NCBI RefSeq assembly: GCF_964065165.1
Contig: NZ_OZ061549.1
Location: forward strand, 1,860,001 to 1,924,000
Length of the DNA stretch: 64,000 nt
Direction of reading: 5' to 3'
From: Levilactobacillus yonginensis
Lineage (GTDB): Bacteria; Bacillota; Bacilli; Lactobacillales; Lactobacillaceae
How positions within the stretch are numbered: the first letter of the stretch is position 1; each line of letters begins with the position of its first letter. Positions 43,849-52,223 of this stretch are shown here, piece by piece. The notes under the pieces were generated by a model. It did no database searches. It was not told the origin of the DNA and saw nothing but the letters and a program-made list of their open reading frames with translations. A program made the position numbers and the translations under genes.

Positions 43849-44727
43849 CTACACTTTCTCTTTGGTCTTCTTGCCGAAAATACCAGCAGGTAGGACCAGC
43901 AGAATCACGATTAGGACGAAATAGACGACGGCATCTTTGTATGCTGAGAGACCCACGGCTTGGACGGCTGTTTCCAGCAGACCAATCAGAAAACCGCCGA
44001 GGGAAGCTCCGGGGATGGAACCAATCCCGCCAATGACGGCGGCGACAAAGGCCTTGATCCCGGGGGTCATGCCCATCAACGGGTCAATTGAGTTGTAATA
44101 CAGGCCAATCAGCACACCCGCAGCCCCTGCCATAGCGGAACCTAAGGCAAAGGTGAAGGAGATGGTGTGGTTGATGTTGATTCCGACTAATTGGGCTGCT
44201 TCGGGGTCCACGGAAACGGCTCGCATGGCTTTACCCATCTTGGTCCGTTTGATGATTAACTCCAGTAGGAGCATCAGGAGACAGGCGGTCCCCAGAATCA
44301 GCAACTGAATATTGGAAATCCGAATGCCGCCAATGTGGTAGGTCACGGTCTGAATCGCCTGTGGGAAGTTTCGGGTGTTGGCAGTAAAGAAGTAAGTCAT
44401 CCCATTTTCAAGGAGAAACGAGACCCCGATCGCCGTAATCAATGCCGTGATACGGGGGGATTTGCGGAGAGGCCGATAGGCAAAATACTCAATGATGACG
44501 CCAACTAGGCCGCAGAAGAGCATGGCTGACAGCATGGCGAAGAGAAAGTTGAAGTGGAGCTGGTTGATGACAAAGTAGCCCCAAAAAGCGCCAAGCATAT
44601 AAATGTCACCGTGGGCAAAGTTGATCAGCTTAATGATGCCGTACACCATGGTGTAGCCCAATGCGAGTAGCGCGTAAATACTACCGAGCGAGAGCCCATT
44701 GATTAATTGTTGTCCGATTGTTTGCAT
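43849..44727 (-). CDS. livH: Branched-chain amino acid ABC transporter permease LivH
   Basis: A 292-residue permease with eight hydrophobic segments. The N-terminal QLINGLSLGSIYALLALGYT, then INFAHGDIYMLGAF, are diagnostic for LivH. The coupling loop is AMRAVSVDPEAAQLVGIN, followed by AAVIGGIGSIPGASLGG. It lies 15 bases after livJ. Confidence 0.95.
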   Translation of the reverse strand: MQTIGQQLINGLSLGSIYALLALGYTMVYGIIKLINFAHGDIYMLGAFWGYFVINQLHFNFLFAMLSAMLFCGLVGVIIEYFAYRPLRKSPRITALITAIGVSFLLENGMTYFFTANTRNFPQAIQTVTYHIGGIRISNIQLLILGTACLLMLLLELIIKRTKMGKAMRAVSVDPEAAQLVGININHTISFTFALGSAMAGAAGVLIGLYYNSIDPLMGMTPGIKAFVAAVIGGIGSIPGASLGGFLIGLLETAVQAVGLSAYKDAVVYFVLIVILLVLPAGIFGKKTKEKV

Positions 44728-44742
44728 GTAATCACTCCAAGT

Positions 44743-45936
44743 CTATTTCACGTTGTACGTACGCTGAACCTCACCCTTAGTCAATTGTTCAACGATCATG
44801 GACTTCTCAGGGTTGTGGTGTTGGTTCATGGTGATGGTCCCGGTGACACCCTTGAAGTTCTTCAGCTTAGCCAATCCATCCGTGATTTTAACGGAGTTAG
44901 CGGAGCCTTCATTTTCAATGGCGGCCTTGACCATGTAGACGGAATCGTATGCCAAAGCAGAGAAGGTTGGCGCCGTAGTGTGATACTTCGCCTTGAAGTC
45001 CTTCAGGAAGCCAGCAGCAACGGCGTTCGTGTCACCAGATTTCGTAGAGAACGGTGTGGTGTAGTAGACTTGGTTGGCGCTGGCCTTACCAGCAATTTTA
45101 GTCAGCTTTGCGTCGGCCATGCCGTCACTGCCGACGATGGGAACGTTGATGCCAGCTTGTCGGGCTTGCTTGATGATCAAGCCCAGTTCTGAGTAGTAGC
45201 CGGGAGCGTAGATGGCGTCAATCTTTTTGTGTTTGAGGGCGGTTAAGATGGCGTTGAAATCCTTGTCGCCTTCCTGGAAAGTCTGGCTACTAGCGATGGA
45301 ACCCGTGTAGGTCTGTTTAAAGGCCTTGGTCAGTCCGGTTCCGTAGTCACTAGAGTTATCGGTGAGGACGGCGACCCGTTTAGCTTTCAGTGTATTCGTC
45401 ATAAATTTGGCTGCCGAGGAACCTTGGAAATTGTTTTGGAAGCAGGCGCGGAAGATATACTTTTGCACGTCGCCGTTTTTTTGCAGTGTGTAGTCAGGAT
45501 CGGTAGCGGAGGGGCTGACGGAAGGGACAGCAGCCTTGGTCATGTTGGGGATAGAAGCTGTCCCAGCGTTGGTGGCAGCTGGTCCGACTACGGCAACCAC
45601 CTTGTCATTATTGACCAACTGGGCGGCAACGGAAGCAGCGGTGGTGTTGGAAGTCTTGTTATCACGAATGACCAGTTGAATTTTCTTTTTGGATTTACCA
45701 ACCTTAATTCCACCGGATCGATTAATTTTGTTAACGGCTAATTGGATACCTTGTTTCTGTTGTTGACCGTAACCGGCAGCGGACCCAGAAAGCTCCATGT
45801 TGACCCCGATTTTAACGGTCTTGCCGGGATTATTACCCTGGCTGCCATTATTCTTAGCGGTGCTACAGCCGGCCATAGCGACGGCGGCGATGGAGAGTGC
45901 TGCGATTCTAATTGTCATTTTTTGCCATGTGTTCAT
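44743..45936 (-). CDS. livJ: Branched-chain amino acid ABC transporter binding lipoprotein LivJ
   Basis: A 397-residue solute-binding lipoprotein. The signal peptide has a lipobox (AVAMAGC, Cys 24), followed by a Ser/Asn/Gly-rich tether and a two-lobed periplasmic-binding fold of the Leu/Ile/Val type (VKIGVNMELSGSAAGYGQQ, AVVGPAATNAGTASIPNM, VLTDNSSDYGTG and DAIYAPGYYSELGLIIKQA). It captures the amino acid outside the membrane and delivers it to LivHM. It is the first structural gene of the operon, preceded by a 330-base leader with a promoter, a leader peptide and an attenuator. Which amino acid it binds is not settled by sequence. Confidence 0.95.
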   Translation of the reverse strand: MNTWQKMTIRIAALSIAAVAMAGCSTAKNNGSQGNNPGKTVKIGVNMELSGSAAGYGQQQKQGIQLAVNKINRSGGIKVGKSKKKIQLVIRDNKTSNTTAASVAAQLVNNDKVVAVVGPAATNAGTASIPNMTKAAVPSVSPSATDPDYTLQKNGDVQKYIFRACFQNNFQGSSAAKFMTNTLKAKRVAVLTDNSSDYGTGLTKAFKQTYTGSIASSQTFQEGDKDFNAILTALKHKKIDAIYAPGYYSELGLIIKQARQAGINVPIVGSDGMADAKLTKIAGKASANQVYYTTPFSTKSGDTNAVAAGFLKDFKAKYHTTAPTFSALAYDSVYMVKAAIENEGSANSVKITDGLAKLKNFKGVTGTITMNQHHNPEKSMIVEQLTKGEVQRTYNVK

Positions 45937-46002
45937 ATGTAATTCCTACTTTCTGGATTTTATTTGGTGACCAACTAAACTGGTTGATTTCCTCCCTTGG
46001 CT

Positions 46003-46038
46003 AATAAAAAGGCCTCATCCACGGAATGGATGAGGCCT
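46003..46038 (-). terminator. Attenuator-type terminator in the liv leader
   Basis: On the minus strand AGGCCTCATCCA and TGGATGAGGCCT flank TTCCG and are followed by TTTTTATT. It lies between the leader peptide and livJ, 67 bases before the livJ start codon, so it must be bypassed for livJ to be made. Confidence 0.85.
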
Positions 46039-46046
46039 AAGTACGT

Positions 46047-46091
46047 GTACTCAGCCCGCCATCCACGCAATGGGAAAGAAGGGCTCAGTAC
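46047..46091 (-). promoter_or_regulatory. Hairpin upstream of the liv attenuator, possible antiterminator
   Basis: GTACTGAGCCC pairs with GGGCTGAGTAC apart from one mismatch. The loop contains GTGGATGG, which can alternatively pair with CATCCAT in the 5' arm of the terminator at 46027-46033, giving a mutually exclusive fold. Confidence 0.55.
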
Positions 46092-46115
46092 TTGAATTTG
46101 AGTGTTACCTCAAGG

Positions 46116-46208
46116 TCAAGTGACCGGGTCCTTCTTCGTTAATAATAAGGCTGCGTTTTGAACGGCAGGGGCGGCTGCCATGTTGGTTGTCTTTAGAGTT
46201 GTCATCAT
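46116..46208 (-). CDS. Leader peptide of the liv operon
   Basis: A 30-residue open frame: MMTTLKTTNMAAAPA then VQNAALLLTKKDPVT. AAAGGCAGGGAT ends seven bases before the ATG. It contains three consecutive UUA leucine codons (46140-46148) and an Ala cluster. It is followed within 80 bases by an inverted-repeat hairpin and a Rho-independent terminator. This is the layout of translation-dependent attenuation seen for ilv/leu operons: stalling at Leu codons when leucyl-tRNA is short would favour the antiterminator fold and livJ expression. A small hairpin, GGTCA-CT-TGACC, covers the stop codon. The regulatory role is inference. Confidence 0.65.
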   Translation of the reverse strand: MMTTLKTTNMAAAPAVQNAALLLTKKDPVT

Positions 46209-46267
46209 GATAGAATCCCTGCCTTTCAAAAGTTTTTTTGCTGTTTTTGCATTAGTTGATGTGTCCT

Positions 46268-46296
46268 ACAATAATTAAAACTAAATGAGATGTCAA
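46268..46296 (-). promoter_or_regulatory. Promoter of the liv operon
   Basis: On the minus strand TTGACA, 17 bases, TATTGT. The start would lie about 50 bases before the leader peptide. Confidence 0.8.
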
Positions 46297-46439
46297 TAGA
46301 TGATCTCATTTTTAATTTGAACATCATCGTAAACCCCTTGGTATATAAGGCTTTTGGCGATTTAAAAAATAAGAGAATGACTAAAGGAACACTGGCACCG
46401 ACGGTTGGAATTGACCAACTTGGTGCATTACCAAGTTGC

Positions 46440-47816
46440 TTAGGCGTGTTTGTGGCTCAAAAACCAGGCGGGGATGGCAGTGACGGCAATGAACCCGACG
46501 GACCACATGAAGGCGGTTTGGTACGCAGCATTTAGGCCTACCAGTGGGAATTCATGTTGGATGATGGTTGCCAGGACGGCAGTCCCCATGGCACCACCAA
46601 TATTTTGTAGCATTCGGGTGGCCGTCGTTGCCTCCGCAACCAGATGTTGTGGTAGGCCCGTGTAGCTATCTGCCATGACCGGGATGGTTAGCCCGCCTTG
46701 GCCAATTCCCCGAATGAAGAGCACGAAGAGGAGCAGCCAAGTACTGGTTTTAGCGGTAAAGAAGACGAAGGGCAGGGTGCCAGCAATGGCAATGAGAATT
46801 GATCCCAGGACGACCCAGCGAGCACCGATACTATCTGTTAGCTTACCAATTTGACTCCGGGAGAGGAGCAGTCCTACCCCTTGGGCAATCAAATAGGTAC
46901 CAGACCAGACAACACTAAGGCCGCGGCTGTTTTGCAGGTAGAGCGGCAGTAAAAACATGGCACCGTTAACGGCAATCCCAGATAGCATGAGGATGACGGC
47001 CGAGGCGTTAAACGTGGCTGACTTGAAAAGTTGCAGACTGACCAAGGCCTTGGTGGGGAGTAGCCAGGCGTAAAGGATGTAGCCAAGAAGCAACGCGGTA
47101 GCCATAATGAGTGGCGTTAGGACGTTGGCAGATAAGAATTTGTCACCACTGCTAAAGCGCGTGATCCCAATGATGGCCGTGATGAACAGGCCTGCCAACA
47201 GGCTAATACTGGGAATATCTAGGTGTTTGCCCGCTTTAGGAGCTGGAAAGGCCGGCATTTTCCAGGCCAATAAGACTAGTGAGATGAGAACTAGCGGAAT
47301 ATTGATTAGGAAAATCCAATGCCAGTTGAGTGCTTGAATCAGATAACCCCCAATTGTGGGTCCTAGAATGGGAATCAGCACGGCGGGCATCCCGACGACA
47401 GCCATGAGTTTGCCGAGATTTTGTCCCCCGGTGGCTTGGACGATCAGTGTGGTGATCAACGGGGTGACGAAGCCAGCTGCAGCCCCCTGAATGACACGTC
47501 CTGAGACCAACCAAGGTAGTGTGTTTGCCCAGCTGGAGACGATTGAGCCGGCTAGAAAGACAATGAGAGCGCCCAAATAGAGCTGCTTACCGTCGAACCA
47601 GTTAGTGGCCCAGCCGGCTATTGGAACGGCAATGCCTAGGGCTAACACGTAACTGGTGGTGACCCACTGAACGGCGTTGACGGAAACTGCCATCGACTTC
47701 ATAATAGTAGCAAGGGCGACGTTGGTCATAGTTGTGTCCAGAAGCGGTGCAATGGCGCCGATGACTAGCAATAAAGCAATCTGAGTAATGTTTTTTTGCG
47801 ATTGATGTGTGGTCAT
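46440..47816 (-). CDS. DHA2-type MFS drug exporter
   Basis: A 458-residue proton-coupled multidrug exporter with 14 predicted helices. Markers are VNAVQWVTTSYVLALG (motif D1), VSGRVIQGAAAGFVTP (motif B), GMPAVLIPILGPTIGG (motif C) and DSIGARWVV. The ATG at 47816 gives the family length. It is divergent from a TetR gene with a palindromic operator between them, so drug-inducible control is likely. It is the third DHA2 gene of the window. Confidence 0.9.
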   Translation of the reverse strand: MTTHQSQKNITQIALLLVIGAIAPLLDTTMTNVALATIMKSMAVSVNAVQWVTTSYVLALGIAVPIAGWATNWFDGKQLYLGALIVFLAGSIVSSWANTLPWLVSGRVIQGAAAGFVTPLITTLIVQATGGQNLGKLMAVVGMPAVLIPILGPTIGGYLIQALNWHWIFLINIPLVLISLVLLAWKMPAFPAPKAGKHLDIPSISLLAGLFITAIIGITRFSSGDKFLSANVLTPLIMATALLLGYILYAWLLPTKALVSLQLFKSATFNASAVILMLSGIAVNGAMFLLPLYLQNSRGLSVVWSGTYLIAQGVGLLLSRSQIGKLTDSIGARWVVLGSILIAIAGTLPFVFFTAKTSTWLLLFVLFIRGIGQGGLTIPVMADSYTGLPQHLVAEATTATRMLQNIGGAMGTAVLATIIQHEFPLVGLNAAYQTAFMWSVGFIAVTAIPAWFLSHKHA

Positions 47817-47837
47817 AGTATCACCTGTCTTTAGATT

Positions 47838-47853
47838 AGATACGGACGTATCT
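47838..47853. promoter_or_regulatory. TetR operator between DHA2 exporter and tetR
   Basis: AGATACG-GA-CGTATCT is a perfect inverted repeat. A weaker AAGAT...ATCTT dyad follows at about 47862. Confidence 0.65.
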
Positions 47854-47910
47854 TATATTTGAAGATAGTACACGCATCTTGGAGAAAATACAAGGGAGAA
47901 CGGCGAAATT

Positions 47911-48501
47911 ATGACAGAAAAGAAAACACGTCGCAGAGGAGCAGCGTTAGAGAATGATATTTTGGCCGCTGCCTGGGCGCAACTCCAGGAGAAGGGGTAT
48001 CAGTCCCTTACGATTGAAGGGGTCGCCGAAGCCGCTGCAACCACCAAAACGGTGTTATACCGGCGCTGGCCGGACAAGGCCCATCTAGTGATCGCCGTGC
48101 TAAGTCACGAAAAATTAGTGCCACCTTACGTGTCACCAGATACGGGCAGTCTGCGGTCAGACTTTCTGGATTTATTCGGCCAAATGGCTGGTTTCTTAGC
48201 TAAACTGAACGAAGAAACGTTTCGGGGATTGTTGGCGGATCGGTTAAAGACCGTAGATTTCTCTCAGTTGCTGACGGTTGCCAACGATGGTAGTGAAATG
48301 GAACGCTTGGTCCAGCCGATACTGGATCACGCCGCTGCTCGTGGAGAGATCAGTCGGGCCAAGTGGCCAGCACGGGTGGTCAGATTGCCGGCGATTTTGC
48401 TGATCAATGAGATCTTTAGTCATCAGACACTGACTAATGAGGCCCAACAGGCGATGGTTGATGAAATTCTGTTGCCTGTTTTTGGCGGGAAAACGGTGTA
48501 A
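47911..48501 (+). CDS. TetR/AcrR family regulator of the DHA2 exporter
   Basis: A 196-residue repressor. The basic N-terminal tail (TEKKTRRRGAALEN) and helix-turn-helix (about residues 12-60: AAWAQLQEKGYQSLTIEGV, ATTKTVLYRRWPDKAHL) are followed by a C-terminal TetR_C domain of the type found with drug exporters. GGGAGAACGG before the ATG. Divergent from the DHA2 gene, with a palindrome in the shared promoter region. Confidence 0.92.
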   Translation: MTEKKTRRRGAALENDILAAAWAQLQEKGYQSLTIEGVAEAAATTKTVLYRRWPDKAHLVIAVLSHEKLVPPYVSPDTGSLRSDFLDLFGQMAGFLAKLNEETFRGLLADRLKTVDFSQLLTVANDGSEMERLVQPILDHAAARGEISRAKWPARVVRLPAILLINEIFSHQTLTNEAQQAMVDEILLPVFGGKTV

Positions 48502-48609
48502 GCTTAGCCATCGTGTCAGCCGGTCTCGCGCCTATTGGGTTGCATGTGAAAGCAGGTTAAAGAGATAACCGCGGTAGATTGAAATGTCGATTTAAATAAT
48601 CAATTGAAC

Positions 48610-48652
48610 AAAAAGTCTGCTTAGAATTCGTCATCATTCTAAGCAGACTTTT
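48610..48652. terminator. Bidirectional terminator between tetR and greA
   Basis: AAAAGTCTGCTTAGAAT and ATTCTAAGCAGACTTTT form a perfect 17-bp stem with A and T runs on both sides, serving both convergent genes. Confidence 0.92.
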
Positions 48653-48669
48653 AGATTGGTATATGGTGC

Positions 48670-49158
48670 TTATGGTGTGGGGGCGTTGAGGCTGACCGTG
48701 AGGATCCGAACGTCATAGCTGGCGTTGGGGGCCTGAATCGTGACCGTGTCGCCTGGTTGGTGGCCCAACAATGCTTTACCTAGTGGGGAAACGCGGGTAA
48801 CTTTGCCGGCTTCTAAATCAGCTTCCTGAGTGCCTACTAGCTGGTAGGTGGCTTGGTCCTTATCATCCAAAAAGGTAACGGTAACCCATTTGCCGAGTTC
48901 GACCACGTTGTTGGCGGTGGGGTCCACGACTTTAGCGTACTGCAGTTGCTTGTTGAAAAAGCGTGACTGACTTTCTAGGTGGCGGAGGTCCCGTTTTGCC
49001 GCTGAATATTCGGCGTTTTCTGAAAGGTCTCCGTGAGCGCGAGCTTCCGCTAAGATTGCGATTTTTTCTGGCCGGTCGGCTTCAAGCGCGGCGATTCTTG
49101 CCTGTAACTCCTGATAGCCGGCAGCCGTGATGGGGTTGAAGTCCCGTGAATCTGCCAT
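48670..49158 (-). CDS. greA: Transcription elongation factor GreA/GreB family
   Basis: A 162-residue cleavage factor that rescues backtracked RNA polymerase. The N-terminal coiled coil (about residues 8-75) has the catalytic tip motif HGDLSENAEYSAAK with the conserved acidic residues; the C-terminal FKBP-like domain (about 85-157) ends with PLGKALLGHQPGDTV and APNASYDVRI. It is a little divergent from the typical housekeeping GreA, so it may be a paralogue. GGAGTGATTCG before the ATG at 49158. It is monocistronic. Confidence 0.93.
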   Translation of the reverse strand: MADSRDFNPITAAGYQELQARIAALEADRPEKIAILAEARAHGDLSENAEYSAAKRDLRHLESQSRFFNKQLQYAKVVDPTANNVVELGKWVTVTFLDDKDQATYQLVGTQEADLEAGKVTRVSPLGKALLGHQPGDTVTIQAPNASYDVRILTVSLNAPTP

Positions 49159-50134
49159 CGAATCACTCCATCCATTTCAAGATTTAGGTCTAGTTTACAG
49201 CAATTTGGGTTCGAAAGGAAAAGGGGGGGCGCTTGGTGGGCACTTTTCTGGTCGGTACTGGATGCGACAAGCGAGCTAGGGTCTAATTGTGATTGGTTTC
49301 TTGCTTTTGTTAGGTCACCGGGATTAGGTTACGGGCGAGTTACTCATGCATTCTTCGGTGTTGGATGGGTATCTGATGGTGCGTTGGGTATGCGTAGGTT
49401 AACTGGGTTGTATGGCAGGATGCGCGGCGCAGGCCCACCACCGGATGGGAACAGTCAGTCTCGGATTGTGAGGAAATGAGCCAATCACGGGGCCCATTAG
49501 TGCCCCTAAACGAGGTATTGACGTGGGTTGCTGGAGTTTTGGCTGGCCATTCGCGTACCCGTCATCTTAAAAAATTTTTCCGTTTACTTGATTGTGCGAA
49601 ATTTAATTGTGCTGTTTTTCCCTACGTTAACGTTAAATAATTGACGTTTTCGCTACTTAGCCGTTGATCAGTGGGGAACATGTTAAAGTAGTGACAGTTG
49701 GAAGGAGTCAGTTTTACGGCAACTGATTTCGCAGCTCAATCGGTTAAAGTGTATCTGTTTGACAGTGGCTAACCGTTGACGCTGGTAGTTCCATGAATCT
49801 AATCCAAAGGTTGAACTGGTAGTCTATCTGGTAGGCAATTAACGAAGTTAGTAAAGTAACGCGTTACCAATTGGCTGAAGAGTAAGTGGTGGTTATTGGA
49901 GAACCCGAGGGGATTAGACGTGTTGGGTTAGAGCTTGGGGGAGTGCTAATTTGACAGAATAGAAGTATATAATCCACTTAGGAAGAGGCTGCCTGGGGTA
50001 GCTTCTTTTTTTGGACGCAGAAATTTAACTGATTCCCCGTATTTCGTGATAATAACGATTGCAAACCGCTACCTTTCAGGTTACATTAATGGGTGATAGG
50101 TATTACAACGGTTTAGTTAAGAGGGTGGTATAAA
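49159..50134. other. 976-base gene-free region upstream of the split-kinase system
   Basis: No reading frame with a credible ribosome site was found on either strand. It contains TACGTTAACGTTAAAT at about 49622, a GTAACGCGTTAC palindrome (49856-49867), a TATAAT box (49959-49964) without a well-spaced -35, and a terminator-like hairpin (AGAGGCTGC/GTAGCTTCT with T residues, 49984-50012). This is where a pheromone gene or LytTR operator would be expected; none is obvious. Confidence 0.5.
49984..50012 (+). terminator. Terminator-like hairpin before the response regulator gene
   Basis: AGAGGCTGC pairs with GTAGCTTCT (two G-U pairs), loop CTGGG, then six T residues. No gene ends here, so it may be a leader terminator or end an untranslated RNA. 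Confidence 0.6.
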
Positions 50135-50890
50135 GTGCTAGCGGTTTATCTTTGCGAGGATAATCCAGAACAATTGAAGCATTATACCGACGTTGTTCAG
50201 CGGTATATCATGATTAATGACTACGATATGCAGGTTCAATTGGCCACGCCAAGTCCGCAGAAACTATTAGCTAATTTGACGGCTAACCCCCCGGAGTACG
50301 CGCTGTTTTTCCTGGATATTGAATTTCCGGCGGAGGACATCACGGGATTGGAACTGGCAATTACGATTCGGCAGCGGTTAGGCTTTGCAGAAATCGTGTT
50401 TGTGACGACGCACTCTGAGATGGCGCTGCTAACGTTTGAACGGAAAGTCGAGCCCATGGATTTCATCGTGAAAGACTTAGGACGTGCGCAGATTGACCAA
50501 AAGTTACGGGAAAATATCGACTACGGGTATGAGCGTTACACAAATTATTTAGGAAATACGGAAAATTTATTTAGCTATACGATTGGTGGTCGCCAGTTCA
50601 GTATGCCTATGGGTGACGTTTACTTCGTTGCGACTTCTGATATGGCCCATAAGGTTACGGTGCACGCTGCTAACCAACTGGTTGAATTTCCTGGTTTCTT
50701 GAAGGATATTGCTGACGAGTATCCAGAGCTCTATCGAACGGATAAGAGTTTTTTGGTTAACTTAGCGAATGTTAGTGGACTAGACGTTCCCAATCGGCGT
50801 CTGATTTTTCCAAATGGTGATGAGACGGACGTAGCAACACGGCGGTTCCATGAGGTGAAGACGTTGGTTCAGAAGCATTTAAAGGCCTGA
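50135..50890 (+). CDS. LytTR-type response regulator (AgrA/PlnC-like)
   Basis: A 251-residue transcription regulator. The receiver domain (about residues 1-130) has the acidic pocket CEDN, phospho-acceptor Asp 61 in LFFLDIEFP, the conserved Thr/Thr in FVTTHSE and Lys in DFIVKD. The LytTR DNA-binding domain (about 145-250) has the sequence FPGFLKDIADEYPELYRTDK and the end typical of AgrA, ComE and PlnC. The start is GTG 50135, after GAGGGTGG. It is the first gene of an operon with two sensor genes, 12 bases before the first. It would bind direct repeats near target promoters; none was identified with certainty. Confidence 0.93.
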   Translation: MLAVYLCEDNPEQLKHYTDVVQRYIMINDYDMQVQLATPSPQKLLANLTANPPEYALFFLDIEFPAEDITGLELAITIRQRLGFAEIVFVTTHSEMALLTFERKVEPMDFIVKDLGRAQIDQKLRENIDYGYERYTNYLGNTENLFSYTIGGRQFSMPMGDVYFVATSDMAHKVTVHAANQLVEFPGFLKDIADEYPELYRTDKSFLVNLANVSGLDVPNRRLIFPNGDETDVATRRFHEVKTLVQKHLKA

Positions 50891-50902
50891 GAGGGTGACA
50901 CG

Positions 50903-52219
50903 ATGCACATCTTTGATACACACTTTTGGATAAACTTTGTGTTAGCCATGACGATGCAGTGGTTTTGGACGTTGTGGATTGGGGTCATTCGTCCACGTAA
51001 CTGGAAATTGCCACTGAAATGGGTAGGGTGGGCGTTGATTCCGGCCATCATTGGCACCTCCTGGTCGTTGGCGATTCCCCCCGTTTCGGCCTTACTTTAT
51101 TTAAATCATCACCGACCGAAGATGTCGCTAATATTTGTCAACGCAACGATTGTGATCTATCTGGTGGTCGTTTTGGTTAATGATGTGGTTCGCGCGGTAA
51201 CGATTGAATTATTTGGTTTTGTGACCAGCCAGACGGCTCCGGTCATTGCCGGCCGGCTGGTTTTTCAAGTTTTCGTCTATACGCTCTGTTCGCTTGCGGT
51301 TTCTGGAATGCGGATTCAACCCGGAAATCTGGAAGAACTAGCGCTTAGTCGCAAGGAACAGTGGACGGTTATGGCATTATTGGGGAGTATGGCGGTTCTG
51401 GCCCAGCTGTCGACCGTCATCATCCATCGGCTGGCCATTACTCACGCGATGATGACCTTTGCCCTTAGCATCGAATTGATCATGATTCTGTTGATTAGCA
51501 CCAGTTTGTTCTACTTTCTGCAGAGCTTCTTTCATCGTCAACGTGTTAAGGCGGGTTATCAGGAACTACTTTTACGTTCGCGCTATGACCGACGAATTTC
51601 CGATCAGGTCCGTGCCATCCGCCAGTTCAAACGACAGTATCAAAAGCAAATGCTGCGGTTGGGTGACTACCTCGATGCTGAAGATTATGCTGGTTTGACG
51701 ACTTACTTTCAAACGTTGGATTCACGCTGGCATGCGACCAGCCATGTGACTGATCTGGAAGAGAGTGGGTTGCAACGACTGAGTGATCCACCGTTGAAGA
51801 GTCTGTTGTTTCAAAAGATTCTGGCAGCTCAAGCTAAGGGCCGTGACCTACGCTTGGAGATCCCTGATGAAGTTCGAACTTTCCCAATCGATAGTCTCCT
51901 CTTGATTCGTATCGTGGGCATTTTACTCGACAATGCCTTGGAATCGGCGCCCGTTGCGGATCAACGGGATATTTATTTTGCCATTCTGACGTATCCTGGT
52001 TCCATCGAAATTTCCGTGGCCAATCCCGTGTCACAGAAGGAACCCCCACAGATCAACCGGTTCTTGACGACTGGGTACACAACGAAGGGTTCCGGCCACG
52101 GTCAAGGACTAAAAACTGTGCAAGAGATCGTTATGCAGACTGACAATGCCTCCCTACAGATTGCGTTGAAGCGGGGGATGCTGTACTTTACGCTGATTCT
52201 AACCAAGGAAGGCGGGTGA
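50903..52219 (+). CDS. AgrC/HPK10-like sensor, ATPase-competent but lacking the phospho-His
   Basis: A 438-residue membrane sensor with six or seven N-terminal hydrophobic segments (about 1-210), a coiled linker and a kinase region. The HATPase_c_5-type domain is intact: N-box GILLDNALESA (N344) and G-box TTKGSGHGQGLKTV (G396-G402). In the dimerisation segment, where HPK10 kinases have F-(R)-H-D-Y-x-N, it reads FKRQYQK (242-248), with Arg 244 in place of the His. The following LGDYLDAEDYAGLTTYF matches the family and the second sensor, so the alignment is clear. It can bind ATP but cannot autophosphorylate on the usual residue. It is 12 bases after the regulator and four bases before the second sensor. 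Confidence 0.92.
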   Translation: MHIFDTHFWINFVLAMTMQWFWTLWIGVIRPRNWKLPLKWVGWALIPAIIGTSWSLAIPPVSALLYLNHHRPKMSLIFVNATIVIYLVVVLVNDVVRAVTIELFGFVTSQTAPVIAGRLVFQVFVYTLCSLAVSGMRIQPGNLEELALSRKEQWTVMALLGSMAVLAQLSTVIIHRLAITHAMMTFALSIELIMILLISTSLFYFLQSFFHRQRVKAGYQELLLRSRYDRRISDQVRAIRQFKRQYQKQMLRLGDYLDAEDYAGLTTYFQTLDSRWHATSHVTDLEESGLQRLSDPPLKSLLFQKILAAQAKGRDLRLEIPDEVRTFPIDSLLLIRIVGILLDNALESAPVADQRDIYFAILTYPGSIEISVANPVSQKEPPQINRFLTTGYTTKGSGHGQGLKTVQEIVMQTDNASLQIALKRGMLYFTLILTKEGG

Positions 52220-52223
52220 GAAC

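Noticed and set aside
49727..49790. tRNA-like word GCAGCTCAATCGGTTAAAG
   Set aside because: It looks like a D-arm (GCTCAATCGGTTA), but no acceptor stem, anticodon arm or T-arm (GGTTCGAATCC) can be placed around it.
49935..49965. TTGACA...TATAAT promoter upstream of the response regulator
   Set aside because: The spacer is only 11 bases, too short for a vegetative promoter; only the TATAAT may be real.
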